This document shows positions 46,710-56,576 of a stretch of 64,000 nt of DNA, piece by piece. The translations under genes were made by a program, and so were the position numbers. The stretch lies in NCBI RefSeq assembly GCF_014904795.1, contig NZ_JACZFS010000019.1, positions 143,761 through 207,760 on the forward strand, read 5' to 3'. A model generated the notes under the pieces. The model had not been told where the DNA came from, did not search any database, and worked only from the letters and a program-made list of their open reading frames with translations. This stretch comes from Nisaea nitritireducens. GTDB taxonomy: Bacteria > Pseudomonadota > Alphaproteobacteria > Thalassobaculales > Thalassobaculaceae. Each line of letters opens with the position of its first letter. The first letter of the stretch is position 1.

Positions 46710-47954
46710 TCACTTCGGCGCGTGCAACTCCGGCAGGGCTCGCGTCACTGTCTGCTTTCCGGCCTTGAAGACGAACATTGGCTGTGCCAGCTCGGCCACC
46801 ACCATGGCAGGGTCAGTGCTGTCGACCACGACAAGATCCGCTGTTTTGCCGACCTCGATGCCGTAATCCTGCAAATTCATCAGCGCGGCGGACCGGGTCG
46901 AGATCATGTTCAGGCATTCCGCCAGCAGGTCCGTCTGCCCGATCTGCGCGATGTTGGCATAAAGATTGGCCATCCGGATCAGGGAGCAGTCGCCGTAAGG
47001 CGTGAACGGGTTCAGTACATTATTCGTCGAGAGCGAACAATTGACCCCATGGCCCAGCATCCGGTGCAGCGGCGTCACGCCACGCGGGACGGAGTGATCG
47101 TGGTCGCGATGCATCAGGAACAAGTCCGTCGACGGCAGGACCGTCACCGCAACACCCGCGCCCGCAAGCCTGCGGGCCAGCGCATCGAAGCTCTCCGGCG
47201 GCATGGCGGCAAACTTGGTGACATGACCGATAGCAACCCGGCCCCCCCAGCCATGTTCGTCGGTCTTGCGCGCAACGTAATCGGCATCGAGTTCCGTCGG
47301 ATCGGCGGCGAGATCGAGATGCATGTCGATATCGACATCGAATTCACGTGCCATCTCGAAGATCCGGTCGATCTGCCCGTGCGGGTCGCTGTCGGTATAA
47401 GGTGCCGCTCCGACGCATCCGGCACCGTTCTTCAGGGCCGCGACCATCAATTCGTCCGTCCCCGGATTGTTCAGCAACCCTTCCTGCGGAAAGACGCAGA
47501 TCTCGACGTCGATTGCCCAGGCGAAATCGGCAATCGCCTTCTTCACACCCTCGAACCCGCGCAGGCCGATGACCGGGTCGACTTCCACATGGGTGCGCAT
47601 TCGGGTTGTGCCATTGACCACACACTTGCGGAGCGTCCGTTTCGCCCTTTCGGATACATCCTCTTCCGTGAAGCCCGCTTTCAGTCGGGCGACCTCTCCA
47701 ATGGCCTCGGCCAAATCGCCTTTTTCGGATCTGCAACGGTGCAGGATGCAGGACTTGTCGAGATGCATGTGGGTCTCGACAAACCCGGGCAGCAGCAGGC
47801 GTCCCTCCAGATCGAGCGTGCGTAGGCCGTCCGGCAGCTCGCCACCGATCGCAACCACCTTGCCGCTATCCACACCGACATCGAGCACCTGTCCGGGTTC
47901 CGCCGCGAGCCGGACATTGCGGAGCGTGAGTTCCACGAAAAATTCTCCCACCAT
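46710..47954 (-). CDS. Cytosine deaminase-like amidohydrolase with Asp-to-Asn change at the catalytic site
   Basis: This 414-residue TIM-barrel hydrolase has metal ligands HMHLDK near residue 61, DMHLDLAADP near residue 210 and IGHVTKFAAM near residue 240. In cytosine deaminase the catalytic motif is GHDDVFDP; here the aligned segment is STNNVLNP, so the metal-binding Asp is Asn. C-terminal SAALMNLQDYGIEVGKTADL matches the family well. It may act on a cyclic amidine or imide, or have altered chemistry. It converges with atpG. No transporter adjoins it. Confidence 0.85.
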   Translation of the reverse strand: MVGEFFVELTLRNVRLAAEPGQVLDVGVDSGKVVAIGGELPDGLRTLDLEGRLLLPGFVETHMHLDKSCILHRCRSEKGDLAEAIGEVARLKAGFTEEDVSERAKRTLRKCVVNGTTRMRTHVEVDPVIGLRGFEGVKKAIADFAWAIDVEICVFPQEGLLNNPGTDELMVAALKNGAGCVGAAPYTDSDPHGQIDRIFEMAREFDVDIDMHLDLAADPTELDADYVARKTDEHGWGGRVAIGHVTKFAAMPPESFDALARRLAGAGVAVTVLPSTDLFLMHRDHDHSVPRGVTPLHRMLGHGVNCSLSTNNVLNPFTPYGDCSLIRMANLYANIAQIGQTDLLAECLNMISTRSAALMNLQDYGIEVGKTADLVVVDSTDPAMVVAELAQPMFVFKAGKQTVTRALPELHAPK

Positions 47955-48187
47955 TAACGGTCAAAATCGCCGATGTTCCGGCTTGCTGCAGGCACGAGAC
48001 CTTCCGTTCACACGTTACAGTCAATTCAAAAGTCATTGAATGCAATGGATCCCCGGGGGCGCCTTGATCGCACTGCATACTAAACCCACAGTTTTCGGCC
48101 CGGGCACTTGACGTCGCTTCCCCTTCGTCTACACACTCCATGGTTATTCCAATATAAAAATCAGAACTATGGTCCGGGGGAGGCCGA

Positions 48188-48646
48188 ATGGCACGATATC
48201 TGACAGGGTTTCTCGTCTTCCTCCTGCTGACCGGCACTGTCTCGGCGCAGGATACCGGCCCGGCCATCGGCACGATCAAGGTTGTCAGTGGCGATGCCTC
48301 GGTACAGCGCGGTGATTCGGTGACGCCCGCCAGCGAAGGGCTGGACGTGCAGCACCGGGATATCCTGCTAACAGGTCCCAATGGTGCGCTCGGAGTTACG
48401 CTGGGTGACGGCACACTGATTTCACTCGGCCCGAATTCCCGCTTCGAGCTCGCCGAATTCGAGTTTGCACCGCAACGCAACAGCTTCAGTTTTTTCGGGA
48501 AAATTCTGGAAGGCACGATGGTCTACCAGTCCGGCAGGATCGGCCATATCGCGCCAGAGAAAACCCGCATCGAAACCCCGCTCTCTGTCATCGCTGTTCG
48601 CGGAACCCGCTTCGCGGTTCGCGTCCCAGCCGGTGCCGGGAACTAG
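48188..48646 (+). CDS. FecR-domain exported protein
   Basis: This 152-residue protein has the signal peptide MARYLTGFLVFLLLTGTVSA and a FecR-like beta domain (VVSGDASVQRGDSVTP, FGKILEGTMVYQSGRIGHI, VIAVRGTRFAVRVPAG). It lacks the rest of a sigma-regulatory FecR. Such short proteins commonly accompany OmpA lipoproteins and CHASE2 sensors, as here. GGGGGAGG precedes the ATG. Confidence 0.85.
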   Translation: MARYLTGFLVFLLLTGTVSAQDTGPAIGTIKVVSGDASVQRGDSVTPASEGLDVQHRDILLTGPNGALGVTLGDGTLISLGPNSRFELAEFEFAPQRNSFSFFGKILEGTMVYQSGRIGHIAPEKTRIETPLSVIAVRGTRFAVRVPAGAGN

Positions 48647-48649
48647 GAC

Positions 48650-49705
48650 ATGATCATGCAGACCCCGACCTCAAAGCGCCTTGGCGCCGTCCGATCCGGC
48701 GCTACCGCGCTGCTGCTCGCCATTTCGGTCAGCGCCTGTGCCGTTGGCCCGTATGACACGGACGAGCTGGCAGGCATGGCACCGCCGAATTCGCAATTCC
48801 TGCAAAGCCTCAGCAATGAGTATGTGGCACTCGGCGATCTCGAACGCACCGAATATGACTGGCCCGACACCGCCAAATTCTTCGACCGCGCCATCCGCGC
48901 AGGCAAAGGCGAGATGGTCGAACCCGAGATGATGGACCAGAGGGATCTGGACCCGGCCGCCCGACAGGAGTTGAAACAGGCGCGCGATAAATTGACTGCC
49001 CTCTTCTCTGCCGGCGCCCGTTCCGTCGCAGGATCGAGCAGCGCCAGTGCCCAGGGCGGTTTCGACTGCTGGATGCAGGAACTCGAAGAGGGGCACCAGC
49101 CAGACGACATCGCAAAGTGCCGTGAGATGTTCCTTGCAGCCCTTTCCGATGTGGAAGCCACCGTCAAGGGCGCGCTCGTGGTCCTGCTGCCCGAAGATGA
49201 CGGGAAGCTCGGTGTGATCCGTGTTGAAAACCAGCAAGGCTCAATCACTCTCGACACCTCCCGGGCCAGCGCCCTGGTTGCCCGTACGGACACGGCTCCG
49301 AAGTCCACCGGAACATTTGCGGAGGACGACGTCCGCGTTGTTTTCGGCGCGGCAATTGCCGCTGGTCCGACACCGCCGGTGACCTTCATGCTTTATTTCG
49401 AGCAGGGAACAGACACACTCACACCTGAGTCCCTGATCCTTCTCGACAAGGTGCTGGAGACAATCCGCCAGCGTAAATTGCCGCAGGTAGAGGTCTCCGG
49501 ACATACGGACCGCTCCGGCTCGGCCAACTTCAACGACCGGCTTGCCCTGGATCGCGCCAGCATTGTCGGACAGGAGGTTCTGAACCTCGGGGTCCCCGAA
49601 GAGGTCATAACGGTTGAGTCCTATGGCGAACGAGCCCCCATCGTCCCAACGGCAGACGGAGTTTCCGAGCCGCGCAACCGGCGCGTCGAAATCGTTATTC
49701 GATAG
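48650..49705 (+). CDS. OmpA-family peptidoglycan-binding lipoprotein
   Basis: This 351-residue protein has a lipobox ISVSAC near residue 29. A helical region of about 180 residues follows, then an OmpA_C domain: FEQGTDTLTPESLILLDKVL, VEVSGHTDRSGSANFNDRLA and the DR..R motif in EPRNRRVEIVIR. It anchors the outer membrane to peptidoglycan, and the extra domain may sense or scaffold. It begins 3 bases after the FecR gene and precedes the CHASE2 kinase. Confidence 0.9.
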   Translation: MIMQTPTSKRLGAVRSGATALLLAISVSACAVGPYDTDELAGMAPPNSQFLQSLSNEYVALGDLERTEYDWPDTAKFFDRAIRAGKGEMVEPEMMDQRDLDPAARQELKQARDKLTALFSAGARSVAGSSSASAQGGFDCWMQELEEGHQPDDIAKCREMFLAALSDVEATVKGALVVLLPEDDGKLGVIRVENQQGSITLDTSRASALVARTDTAPKSTGTFAEDDVRVVFGAAIAAGPTPPVTFMLYFEQGTDTLTPESLILLDKVLETIRQRKLPQVEVSGHTDRSGSANFNDRLALDRASIVGQEVLNLGVPEEVITVESYGERAPIVPTADGVSEPRNRRVEIVIR

Positions 49706-49797
49706 GGCAACATCGCTGCATCAGTCGATTTCCAGGGGAGATATGCGCTTCGACCGGGCGCGAGGCTGATCGTCGATGACGCCTGAACGAGGCATGA

Positions 49798-52701
49798 ATG
49801 GAAGGCAGCAGACACAGCACTTTAGACTCCGCCGGCTCTGAAGAGCGGAGCGACTTTCCGTGGCTTGACGGCCCGGAAGACGGGCAGCTGCGTCGTCTGA
49901 TCCGCCAAAGTCGATTGATTGCCGGCGGTCTCCTTATCCTGCTGATCCTGCTGCGGGTCCTCGACGTCACGCCGGTCCAGATCGTGAGGCTCTGGGGTTT
50001 CGATCTTCTGCTTCAGACGCGAACCACGCACACCGAGGCTTCTCCTGTCGTCGTCGTGGACGTTAATGACGAAAGCCTCGCCCAACTCGGTCAGTGGCCC
50101 TGGCCACGCATATATTATGTGGAACTTATCGACCGCCTGCGCGAGGCCGGGGCGGCAATGGCGGTCTTTGACATACTGTTTTCAGAGCCAGACCGTATGT
50201 CTCCGGAAAACCTGGCAGTCTCACTTCCCGGACTGAGTCCAGATCTTCGCCGCAATCTGTCGGAACTTGGCAGCTACGATGCAGCCCTCGCAGCCGCCAT
50301 CCAGACCATTCCGACCGTCAATGCGGCAGCGGCCAGGACACCCGGACGCCCGGGCGCCCCCGCCCAGGCCCGTCCAGGGCGTTTTGCCGTCCACGGCTAT
50401 CCCGACATCGAAGACCTTCCCGGCATTTCCGGCCTCATAGAGAGTGTCGCGCCAGTCGGCCCGGCAGGTGTCGGTGAAGGGATCGTCAACCTTCTCCCCG
50501 AGCCCGACGGTGCCGCGCGACGGGCTCCGGCAGCGTTTCGTGTCGGAGAAACGATCGAACCCGGGCTCGCCCTCGAGGCAGCTCGGGTCGCCCTCGGCCA
50601 ATCCAGCATGTTGCTGGAAGTTCCCTCGACACTGGGGATGTCCGGAGTGTCCATCGGACCATTGTTCGTGCCCACGGACAGCATGGGCCGCATCTGGATC
50701 GACACAGCCAATCCGGAGCGTGTCACGACACTAGCAGCGCATGAAATCCTGCAGGGTAATGTGCCGGAGGCTGAACTGACCGGGCGTATCGTCGTCATCG
50801 GGACCTCGGCCTCCGGAATAGGAGAGAAGGTTCGCACCGGCATGGGCAACACCGTCATGTCCGGATTGCATCTGCAGGCTCTTGCTGTGGACACAATTCT
50901 AACCGGCCGGACGCCATTGCGTGACCGAAGTTTTTTTGTGATGGAAATCGCCGCCGCACTCCTTCTGGGGCTGCTGCTGATTTTGCTTCTGCCGCGCACG
51001 TCCCTGATCTGGAAACCGCTGACGGCCCTGGCCGCCGTCGCAGTCATGACAACAGCTTCAGTTGCCGCGTATGGCGCCGGCGGAGCCTTGGTCGATGCAA
51101 GCTTCCCCATCATTGCCCTGCTCCTGGTGACCGGTAATTTTGCGCTTGCCGATTTTCGCGGCGAAATTCTCCGGCGCAGGCGCAACGAAACCACACTGAA
51201 ACAGCACGACGCCTACTTCCGGGAAGTCGTCAATGCCAGCTTCGATGCCATCGTGACGATTGGCGAAAACGCCAAAGTCCGCACGGCAAACCGGGCAGCG
51301 GGCCAGATATTCGGTATCCCCGCCTCTGAACTCATCGGACACTCCATCGCCGGTCGCCTCTCCGGCGACTGGGCGCGCGGGCTTGCGGCAGCACCGGCGG
51401 ACATACTGCGGCAGACGGCTGCCGAACCCACGACAATCGAGACAGGAATTCTGGATCCGGAAACATCCTCCGTCATGCGCCCGACCGAAATCACGCTGAC
51501 GGAATCCATCGCAGGCCGGGACCGCGTTTTTGTTCTGGTGTTGCGGGATATCAGCGACCGCAAGGCAGCGGAAGAGTCTGCCGAACGCTCTTCCCAACGC
51601 CTGCGGGAAGGTATCGATGCGATCTCCGACGGTTTTGTTCTCTACTCGCCTGATCGACATCTGATCCTGTGCAACGACCATTTCCGCAAGATGCTGGGTA
51701 ATGCCGGAGATGCTGCCGTCGCCGGCGTGGAATATACCGATCTGCTGAAGCATTACCTCGTCTGCCGAGGTGTGACCCTCGAAGAAGATGAGAGAGCGAA
51801 AGTCTGGCTCGATGATCGCCGTCGTCACTTCGCCTCTTCCGTCGAGCCCTATGAGCTGCAGACGGACGACGACCAGTGGTTCCGGGTCGACAAACGCCGT
51901 ACCGCAGAAGGCGGCATGGTCTGCGTTTATTCGAACATTACGGAGCTTAAACAGCGCGCGATCGAGCTCAAGGCTGCGAAGGAACAGGCTGAGCTGGCCA
52001 GCCTCGCCAAGTCCCAGTTCCTCGCCAACATGAGCCACGAATTACGAACACCGCTGAACGCCATCATCGGCTTTGCCGACATGATGCGGGGCGAGCCGTT
52101 CGGGCCGCTCGGAAACGAGCGCTATGTCGACTATGCCAGTGATATTTCGGACAGCGGCTCGCGTTTGCTGAGAATGATCGAGCAAATTCTCGAGTTCGCC
52201 CGCCTTGAAAAACTCCAGTCCCGGATCGAGAACTCCGAGATCAACCTCACGGAAACGATCCATGCCGCTGTCACCGATCTGACACCGGCCGCACAGGAAC
52301 ACGATATTTCCGTAACGCTCGACTTGTCTGAAACGCTACCCGCCCTTCGGGCCGATCCGCAGATGCTCTATCAGATCGTCCAGAACCTGCTGGCAAATGC
52401 CGTGAAGTTCTCCGCTGCCGGATCGGTGGTAACGATCCGCAGCCGGACCGATGACGAACGACGGATCGTCCTCTCTATCCAGGATAGCGGTATCGGCATT
52501 TCACCGGAGCTGATCGAGAGTATCACTCAGCCTTTCTGGCAACGCCCGGGTGCAATGACTAGTTCCCGCGAGGGAGTCGGCCTCGGCCTCGCCATCGTCA
52601 AGGCGCATGTGGAGGCACATGAGGCGAGCATGGATGTAGACAGCACGCCGGGACAGGGCACGATAGTAACGATTACCTTTCCCGCCTCACGCACGGTCTG
52701 A
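49798..52701 (+). CDS. CHASE2 - PAS - PAS sensor histidine kinase
   Basis: This 967-residue protein has a TM near residue 45, a periplasmic CHASE2 domain at about residues 60-375 (VVVDVNDESLAQLGQWPWPR), three more helices at about 380-455, PAS domains at about 465-580 and 600-705, then HisKA with His747 (MSHELRTPLNAIIGFADMM) and HATPase (QNLLANAVKFS, DSGIGI, GVGLGLAIVKAHVE). No receiver domain is attached and no response regulator is adjacent. It probably reads an envelope signal with its FecR and OmpA neighbours. Confidence 0.93.
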   Translation: MEGSRHSTLDSAGSEERSDFPWLDGPEDGQLRRLIRQSRLIAGGLLILLILLRVLDVTPVQIVRLWGFDLLLQTRTTHTEASPVVVVDVNDESLAQLGQWPWPRIYYVELIDRLREAGAAMAVFDILFSEPDRMSPENLAVSLPGLSPDLRRNLSELGSYDAALAAAIQTIPTVNAAAARTPGRPGAPAQARPGRFAVHGYPDIEDLPGISGLIESVAPVGPAGVGEGIVNLLPEPDGAARRAPAAFRVGETIEPGLALEAARVALGQSSMLLEVPSTLGMSGVSIGPLFVPTDSMGRIWIDTANPERVTTLAAHEILQGNVPEAELTGRIVVIGTSASGIGEKVRTGMGNTVMSGLHLQALAVDTILTGRTPLRDRSFFVMEIAAALLLGLLLILLLPRTSLIWKPLTALAAVAVMTTASVAAYGAGGALVDASFPIIALLLVTGNFALADFRGEILRRRRNETTLKQHDAYFREVVNASFDAIVTIGENAKVRTANRAAGQIFGIPASELIGHSIAGRLSGDWARGLAAAPADILRQTAAEPTTIETGILDPETSSVMRPTEITLTESIAGRDRVFVLVLRDISDRKAAEESAERSSQRLREGIDAISDGFVLYSPDRHLILCNDHFRKMLGNAGDAAVAGVEYTDLLKHYLVCRGVTLEEDERAKVWLDDRRRHFASSVEPYELQTDDDQWFRVDKRRTAEGGMVCVYSNITELKQRAIELKAAKEQAELASLAKSQFLANMSHELRTPLNAIIGFADMMRGEPFGPLGNERYVDYASDISDSGSRLLRMIEQILEFARLEKLQSRIENSEINLTETIHAAVTDLTPAAQEHDISVTLDLSETLPALRADPQMLYQIVQNLLANAVKFSAAGSVVTIRSRTDDERRIVLSIQDSGIGISPELIESITQPFWQRPGAMTSSREGVGLGLAIVKAHVEAHEASMDVDSTPGQGTIVTITFPASRTV

Positions 52702-52718
52702 GCCCGCTCCGACGTCTA

Positions 52719-53393
52719 TTAAGCCGGGCGACCCTCGACTTCCGCAGACGAAGGAGCCTTGTCCGGATCGATGGCCCGTAGGCGGTAGGCCGCCGCCTTC
52801 GGCGCCCAGTCCAGCCAGAGTACCCCGAGATCCTTAAGCGGATGGGTCGAGAAATCGACGCGGATATCCGCATCCATCAACCCTTCGCTGCCAAGCACCT
52901 TCAGCGAAGCCGATTGCAGGGGCTCCCGCTCGCTACCGGCGGCCTCGCCGGCGAGCATGCCCGCCTGGAGGCGTTCTTCGAGCGAACCGGTCGCCTCTTC
53001 AAAGCCTCGGACCATTTCCGGCAGAACATCGGCCGAGCCGAGGAAATTGCCGAGCGCGAGGCTGTTCGCCCCTTCAAGCCCGCCGCAATGATCGAGACAG
53101 GATGCGCCGGTATAATGCAGCGGAGCTCCTGCCGATGTCAAAATACCGAGCTGACGCCAGTGCGGTGCTGTTGCCGCCTCGCGCATGGCGGACAGCGTTT
53201 CGGCCGCATCCTTGCCCCCCTGCCAGGCCGCGATGCCGACTGCGTGCAAACGTGGGTCCGTGCGGGCCTGGGAGAATACGACGCATCCTTCGGTAATAGC
53301 GCCCACACGGGCACCGACGCAGACGGACGACGTGGCGACAGCGAAACCGATGCGGCCGGTTTCCGTGCAGCGTCCTGCGAGAGAAAAGGTCAT
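52719..53393 (-). CDS. DUF1028 domain protein
   Basis: This 224-residue Ntn-hydrolase-like protein has MTFSLAGRCTETGRIGFAVAT and VVFSQARTDPRLHAVGIA, matching DUF1028. It overlaps the N-carbamoyl hydrolase gene by 4 bases, so they form one operon. DUF1028 genes often accompany nitrogen-compound degradation clusters. Biochemical role unknown. Confidence 0.88.
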   Translation of the reverse strand: MTFSLAGRCTETGRIGFAVATSSVCVGARVGAITEGCVVFSQARTDPRLHAVGIAAWQGGKDAAETLSAMREAATAPHWRQLGILTSAGAPLHYTGASCLDHCGGLEGANSLALGNFLGSADVLPEMVRGFEEATGSLEERLQAGMLAGEAAGSEREPLQSASLKVLGSEGLMDADIRVDFSTHPLKDLGVLWLDWAPKAAAYRLRAIDPDKAPSSAEVEGRPA

Positions 53394-54325
53394 TCCGTCA
53401 CCTCAATGCCAGTTTGCGCGGTGATCGGCCCATAATGCTCGATCCGGCGATGCCGTGCGAAATCGAAGACGGACCGGCGAATATAAGCGCCAAGGTCGAG
53501 ATCGCAGTTATAGGCGATCACCTCGTCATCCTCGGAAACGGCGCGGGCCACAACCTCACCGGTCGGCGCGACGATGGCGGAGCCGCCGATCATCGCGAAG
53601 CCGTCCTCGGAGCCGCATTTGGCCGCCGCCATGACCCAGGCGCCGTTCTGATAGGCGGCGGATTCCAGGCTGAGCCGGTTGTGGAATTCACGCAGATGTG
53701 CCGGTTCCGGATGATGGATGTTCCGCGTCGGTGTGTTGTAGCCGAGCATGAAGACCTCTGCCCCGCGCAGTGCCATGACGCGGAAAGTCTCCGGCCAGCG
53801 CCGGTCGTTGCAGATGCACATGCCGAAGCGGCCCGATGGGGTCTTGAATGCCGGGAACCCGAGGTCGCCGACCTCGAAATAGCGCTTCTCCAGATGTTCG
53901 AACTCGCGATCGCCGATCGGGTCTTTCGTGCCCGGAAGATGGATCTTGCGATACTTGCCGAGGATCGCACCGTCGGGACCAACGAGAACAGAGGTATTAA
54001 AGCGCCGGGTGCGGCCGCCCTCTTCCAGCTTTTCCGCATAGCCGAGATAGAAGCCGATGCCGAGTGCTTTGGCTTCCTCGAACAGCGGCAGCATCGCCGG
54101 TGAAGGCAACCCCTCCTCGAAGAAGACATCGTACTCTTCCGGTTTGTCATAGATGTAGCGCGGGAAAAACGTGGTCAGCGCCAGTTCCGGAAAGGTGACC
54201 CAGCGGGCGCCGTGAGAGTGAGCCTCGCGCAGCATTTCAACAAGGCGCGCAACCACCTGGGCTTTCGTGTCATGAAGGTGGACAGGGCCCATTTGGGCCA
54301 CGGCGAATACTTCTTTCCGGCTCAT
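53390..54325 (-). CDS. N-carbamoyl-D-amino acid hydrolase (nitrilase superfamily)
   Basis: This 311-residue enzyme has the triad Glu47 (TFPELALTTFF), Lys127 (GKYRKIHLPG) and Cys172 (GMCICNDRRWPE), at the numbers known for Agrobacterium D-carbamoylase. HLEKRYFEVGDLGFP and LGYNTPTRN are further family markers. I start at the ATG 54325, preceded by AGGAGG; an earlier in-frame GTG would spoil that numbering. It cleaves N-carbamoyl amino acids to amino acid, CO2 and ammonia, usually after a hydantoinase. No hydantoinase gene is in this operon. Confidence 0.92.
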   Translation of the reverse strand: MSRKEVFAVAQMGPVHLHDTKAQVVARLVEMLREAHSHGARWVTFPELALTTFFPRYIYDKPEEYDVFFEEGLPSPAMLPLFEEAKALGIGFYLGYAEKLEEGGRTRRFNTSVLVGPDGAILGKYRKIHLPGTKDPIGDREFEHLEKRYFEVGDLGFPAFKTPSGRFGMCICNDRRWPETFRVMALRGAEVFMLGYNTPTRNIHHPEPAHLREFHNRLSLESAAYQNGAWVMAAAKCGSEDGFAMIGGSAIVAPTGEVVARAVSEDDEVIAYNCDLDLGAYIRRSVFDFARHRRIEHYGPITAQTGIEVTE

Positions 54326-54426
54326 GAAAGCCCTCCTCTTCGGCTCCGACACATGAAGTGCTAGACGAGCGAAGTATCACCGTGAAATAAAATTGGCGGG
54401 CGACTTAATAAGGTAAAATTATTGCC

Positions 54427-55347
54427 ATGATCAATGCACGCCAGCTCGAAGTGCTCTGCACCGTCATCGAAGTGGGCACCACGGCACGGGCCGCGGACCT
54501 CCTGAATGTCAGCCAACCGGCTGTGAGCAACATGATTCGCCACACCGAGGATCTGGTAGGCTTTCCTCTTTTCGTGCGTGAACGGGGCCGCCTGGTACCG
54601 ACCCGCGAGGCCCAGCATATTGCGCAAGAAGCGCAGTATCTTTTCATGCAGCAGAAACGCGTTGAGAACATCATCAACGAATTGCGCGGTGGCACGGTCG
54701 GCCGGCTCCATCTCGTGGCCACGCCATCGATCGGCCATGGGATCCTGCCGCGCGTGATTGCCGAGTTCGTCAGGAACAAGCCGAAGCTGAAGCTATCAAT
54801 CGAGCTTGGAAGCATCGACGAGAATATCGAGAAACTGGTCAGCGGGCGGGCCGATCTCGGCCTCTCCATCACCCCGCCCCGCCATTCCATGCTGTCCGTC
54901 CGCCCCGTTGCCGAAGGCCGGATGATGTGCGTCTGCCCGATCGATCATGAAATGGCCCTGTCGGAACGGGTGAACGTCACCGACCTCAATCACGTGAAGC
55001 ATATCTCCTACGCAGCCGGCACTCCGCTCGGCCAGATCATCGACACGGTTTTCTCGAAACAGGGCTTGGAACGGCGCTATTTCTGTGAAGTCCGACACAC
55101 TGCGACCGCGCTGGAGATGGCAATCGCCGGGCTGGGTGTTGCCCTCGTGGACAGCTTTGCCTTGTTCGGCCGGGACCTCACCACGCTCTCGGCCCGTCCG
55201 ACCCATCCCGTCCTGCCCCTCAGCCTTCACTGCATTTCCTGCAACCTGTTCCCGACGTCGAACCTGGCACTCCAGTTCCAGAGGTTCTTCAGCGACTTTC
55301 TGAAAAATCACGACATTCCAGCGACCAAGCCAACACCTATAAACTGA
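54427..55347 (+). CDS. LysR family transcriptional regulator
   Basis: This 306-residue protein has a helix-turn-helix (TTARAADLLNVSQPAVSNMI) and a LysR substrate domain (LHLVATPSIGHGILPRVIAEF). It is divergent from the carbamoylase-DUF1028 operon with a 101-base shared region, and upstream of the transporter operon, so it is the probable regulator of the whole cluster. Confidence 0.92.
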   Translation: MINARQLEVLCTVIEVGTTARAADLLNVSQPAVSNMIRHTEDLVGFPLFVRERGRLVPTREAQHIAQEAQYLFMQQKRVENIINELRGGTVGRLHLVATPSIGHGILPRVIAEFVRNKPKLKLSIELGSIDENIEKLVSGRADLGLSITPPRHSMLSVRPVAEGRMMCVCPIDHEMALSERVNVTDLNHVKHISYAAGTPLGQIIDTVFSKQGLERRYFCEVRHTATALEMAIAGLGVALVDSFALFGRDLTTLSARPTHPVLPLSLHCISCNLFPTSNLALQFQRFFSDFLKNHDIPATKPTPIN

Positions 55348-55359
55348 CATTATAAAACA

Positions 55360-55405
55360 GGAGCAAAATATTATTTTCAGGTTTTAGACCTGCATGATCT
55401 GCTCC
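55360..55405. other. Nested inverted repeats before the transporter operon
   Basis: GGAGCA (55360-55365) pairs with TGCTCC (55400-55405) around a hairpin CAGGT/ACCTG (55378-55392). It could terminate the LysR transcript, or be an operator or leader structure of the ABC operon 59 bases downstream. The stems are short. Confidence 0.4.
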
Positions 55406-55463
55406 GTCCCGATCCTGGCCGAACCGCTCCCGGCCGCCCATACAGACGGGACGCCTGCACTCT

Positions 55464-56537
55464 ATGAGCAATCCGATTCTTTCCATCCGAAACTCGGTCA
55501 AGCGCTACGGACCGGTCCATGCTTTGGATCATGTCGACCTGGATGTCGCCGAGGGTGAGTTTCTGACCCTGCTGGGCCCGTCCGGCTCGGGAAAGACGAC
55601 GCTCCTGACCGCGATTGCGGGCTTCACGGACCTGTCCGAGGGAAGTGTTTCCCTGCGCGGCCGCGACATCACGAACGAGCCGCCGGAGCACCGCGATTTC
55701 GGCATGGTTTTCCAGGGTTATGCCCTGTTCCCGACGATGACCGTGCGGCAGAATGTCGGCTTCCCCCTGAAAATCCGCAAACGCCCGGCGAGCGAGATCC
55801 GCGCACGGGTCGATGAATGCCTCGAACTGGTGCAGATGGGCGCTTATGCCGACCGCATGCCGAGCCAGCTTTCCGGCGGGCAGCAGCAGCGTATCGCCCT
55901 GGCCCGTGCGCTTTCCTTCAAGCCTCAGGTGTTATTGCTGGATGAGCCGCTCTCCGCGCTCGACAAGAAACTCCGCGCGGACCTGCAGTGGGAGCTGAAG
56001 GCCCTGCACGACCAGCTCGGCGTCACCTTCATCTACGTAACCCACGACCAGGACGAAGCCCTCTCCATGTCCGATCGGATCGTCATCCTGAAGGATGGCA
56101 AAATCCAGCAATCCGGCATCCCGGACACGCTCTACAACAAGCCGCGGACCCGTTTCGTCGCGGACTTCCTCGGCAAGTCGAATTTCCTCAGCGTCAAGGT
56201 GAAGAGCCGCGAGGGCGATCATCTCGAATGCGTCGCCGGTGAAGCAGCCTTCCCGGTGGATGCAACCGGTCATGCGGGGACCGTCGGCAACAGTGCCGAA
56301 ATCGCCCTCAGGCCAGAGCGGATCCGGTTGACGGAGCCCGGCAAGGAATTCCTGACCGGCACGGTGAAGCAGGTGAGCTATCTCGGCGAACGCTGCCAGG
56401 TGCTCCTCACCCATTCTGTTCTGGGGCAGATCCTCGTCTCCTGCCCGACCTGGAAATCCGGCATCAACCCCAACCCTGGCCTCCAGCTCGGCTTCGGCTG
56501 GGACGCGGATGCCTGTGTGATTCTCGAGGCTGAATAG
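55464..56537 (+). CDS. ABC transporter ATP-binding protein, PotA family
   Basis: This 357-residue ATPase has Walker A GPSGSGKTT near residue 38, the signature LSGGQQQRIALARAL near residue 138, Walker B VLLLDEPLSALD and YVTHDQDEALSMSD. A C-terminal TOBE domain spans about 260-355. It powers the import system of the three following genes. Of the PotABCD/YdcSTUV kind, it is likely to import a polyamine-like or other organic nitrogen compound. Confidence 0.94.
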   Translation: MSNPILSIRNSVKRYGPVHALDHVDLDVAEGEFLTLLGPSGSGKTTLLTAIAGFTDLSEGSVSLRGRDITNEPPEHRDFGMVFQGYALFPTMTVRQNVGFPLKIRKRPASEIRARVDECLELVQMGAYADRMPSQLSGGQQQRIALARALSFKPQVLLLDEPLSALDKKLRADLQWELKALHDQLGVTFIYVTHDQDEALSMSDRIVILKDGKIQQSGIPDTLYNKPRTRFVADFLGKSNFLSVKVKSREGDHLECVAGEAAFPVDATGHAGTVGNSAEIALRPERIRLTEPGKEFLTGTVKQVSYLGERCQVLLTHSVLGQILVSCPTWKSGINPNPGLQLGFGWDADACVILEAE

Positions 56538-56576
56538 CAACGCCTCGCAAAAGCAAGAAACAGGGGGTTCATCGAA

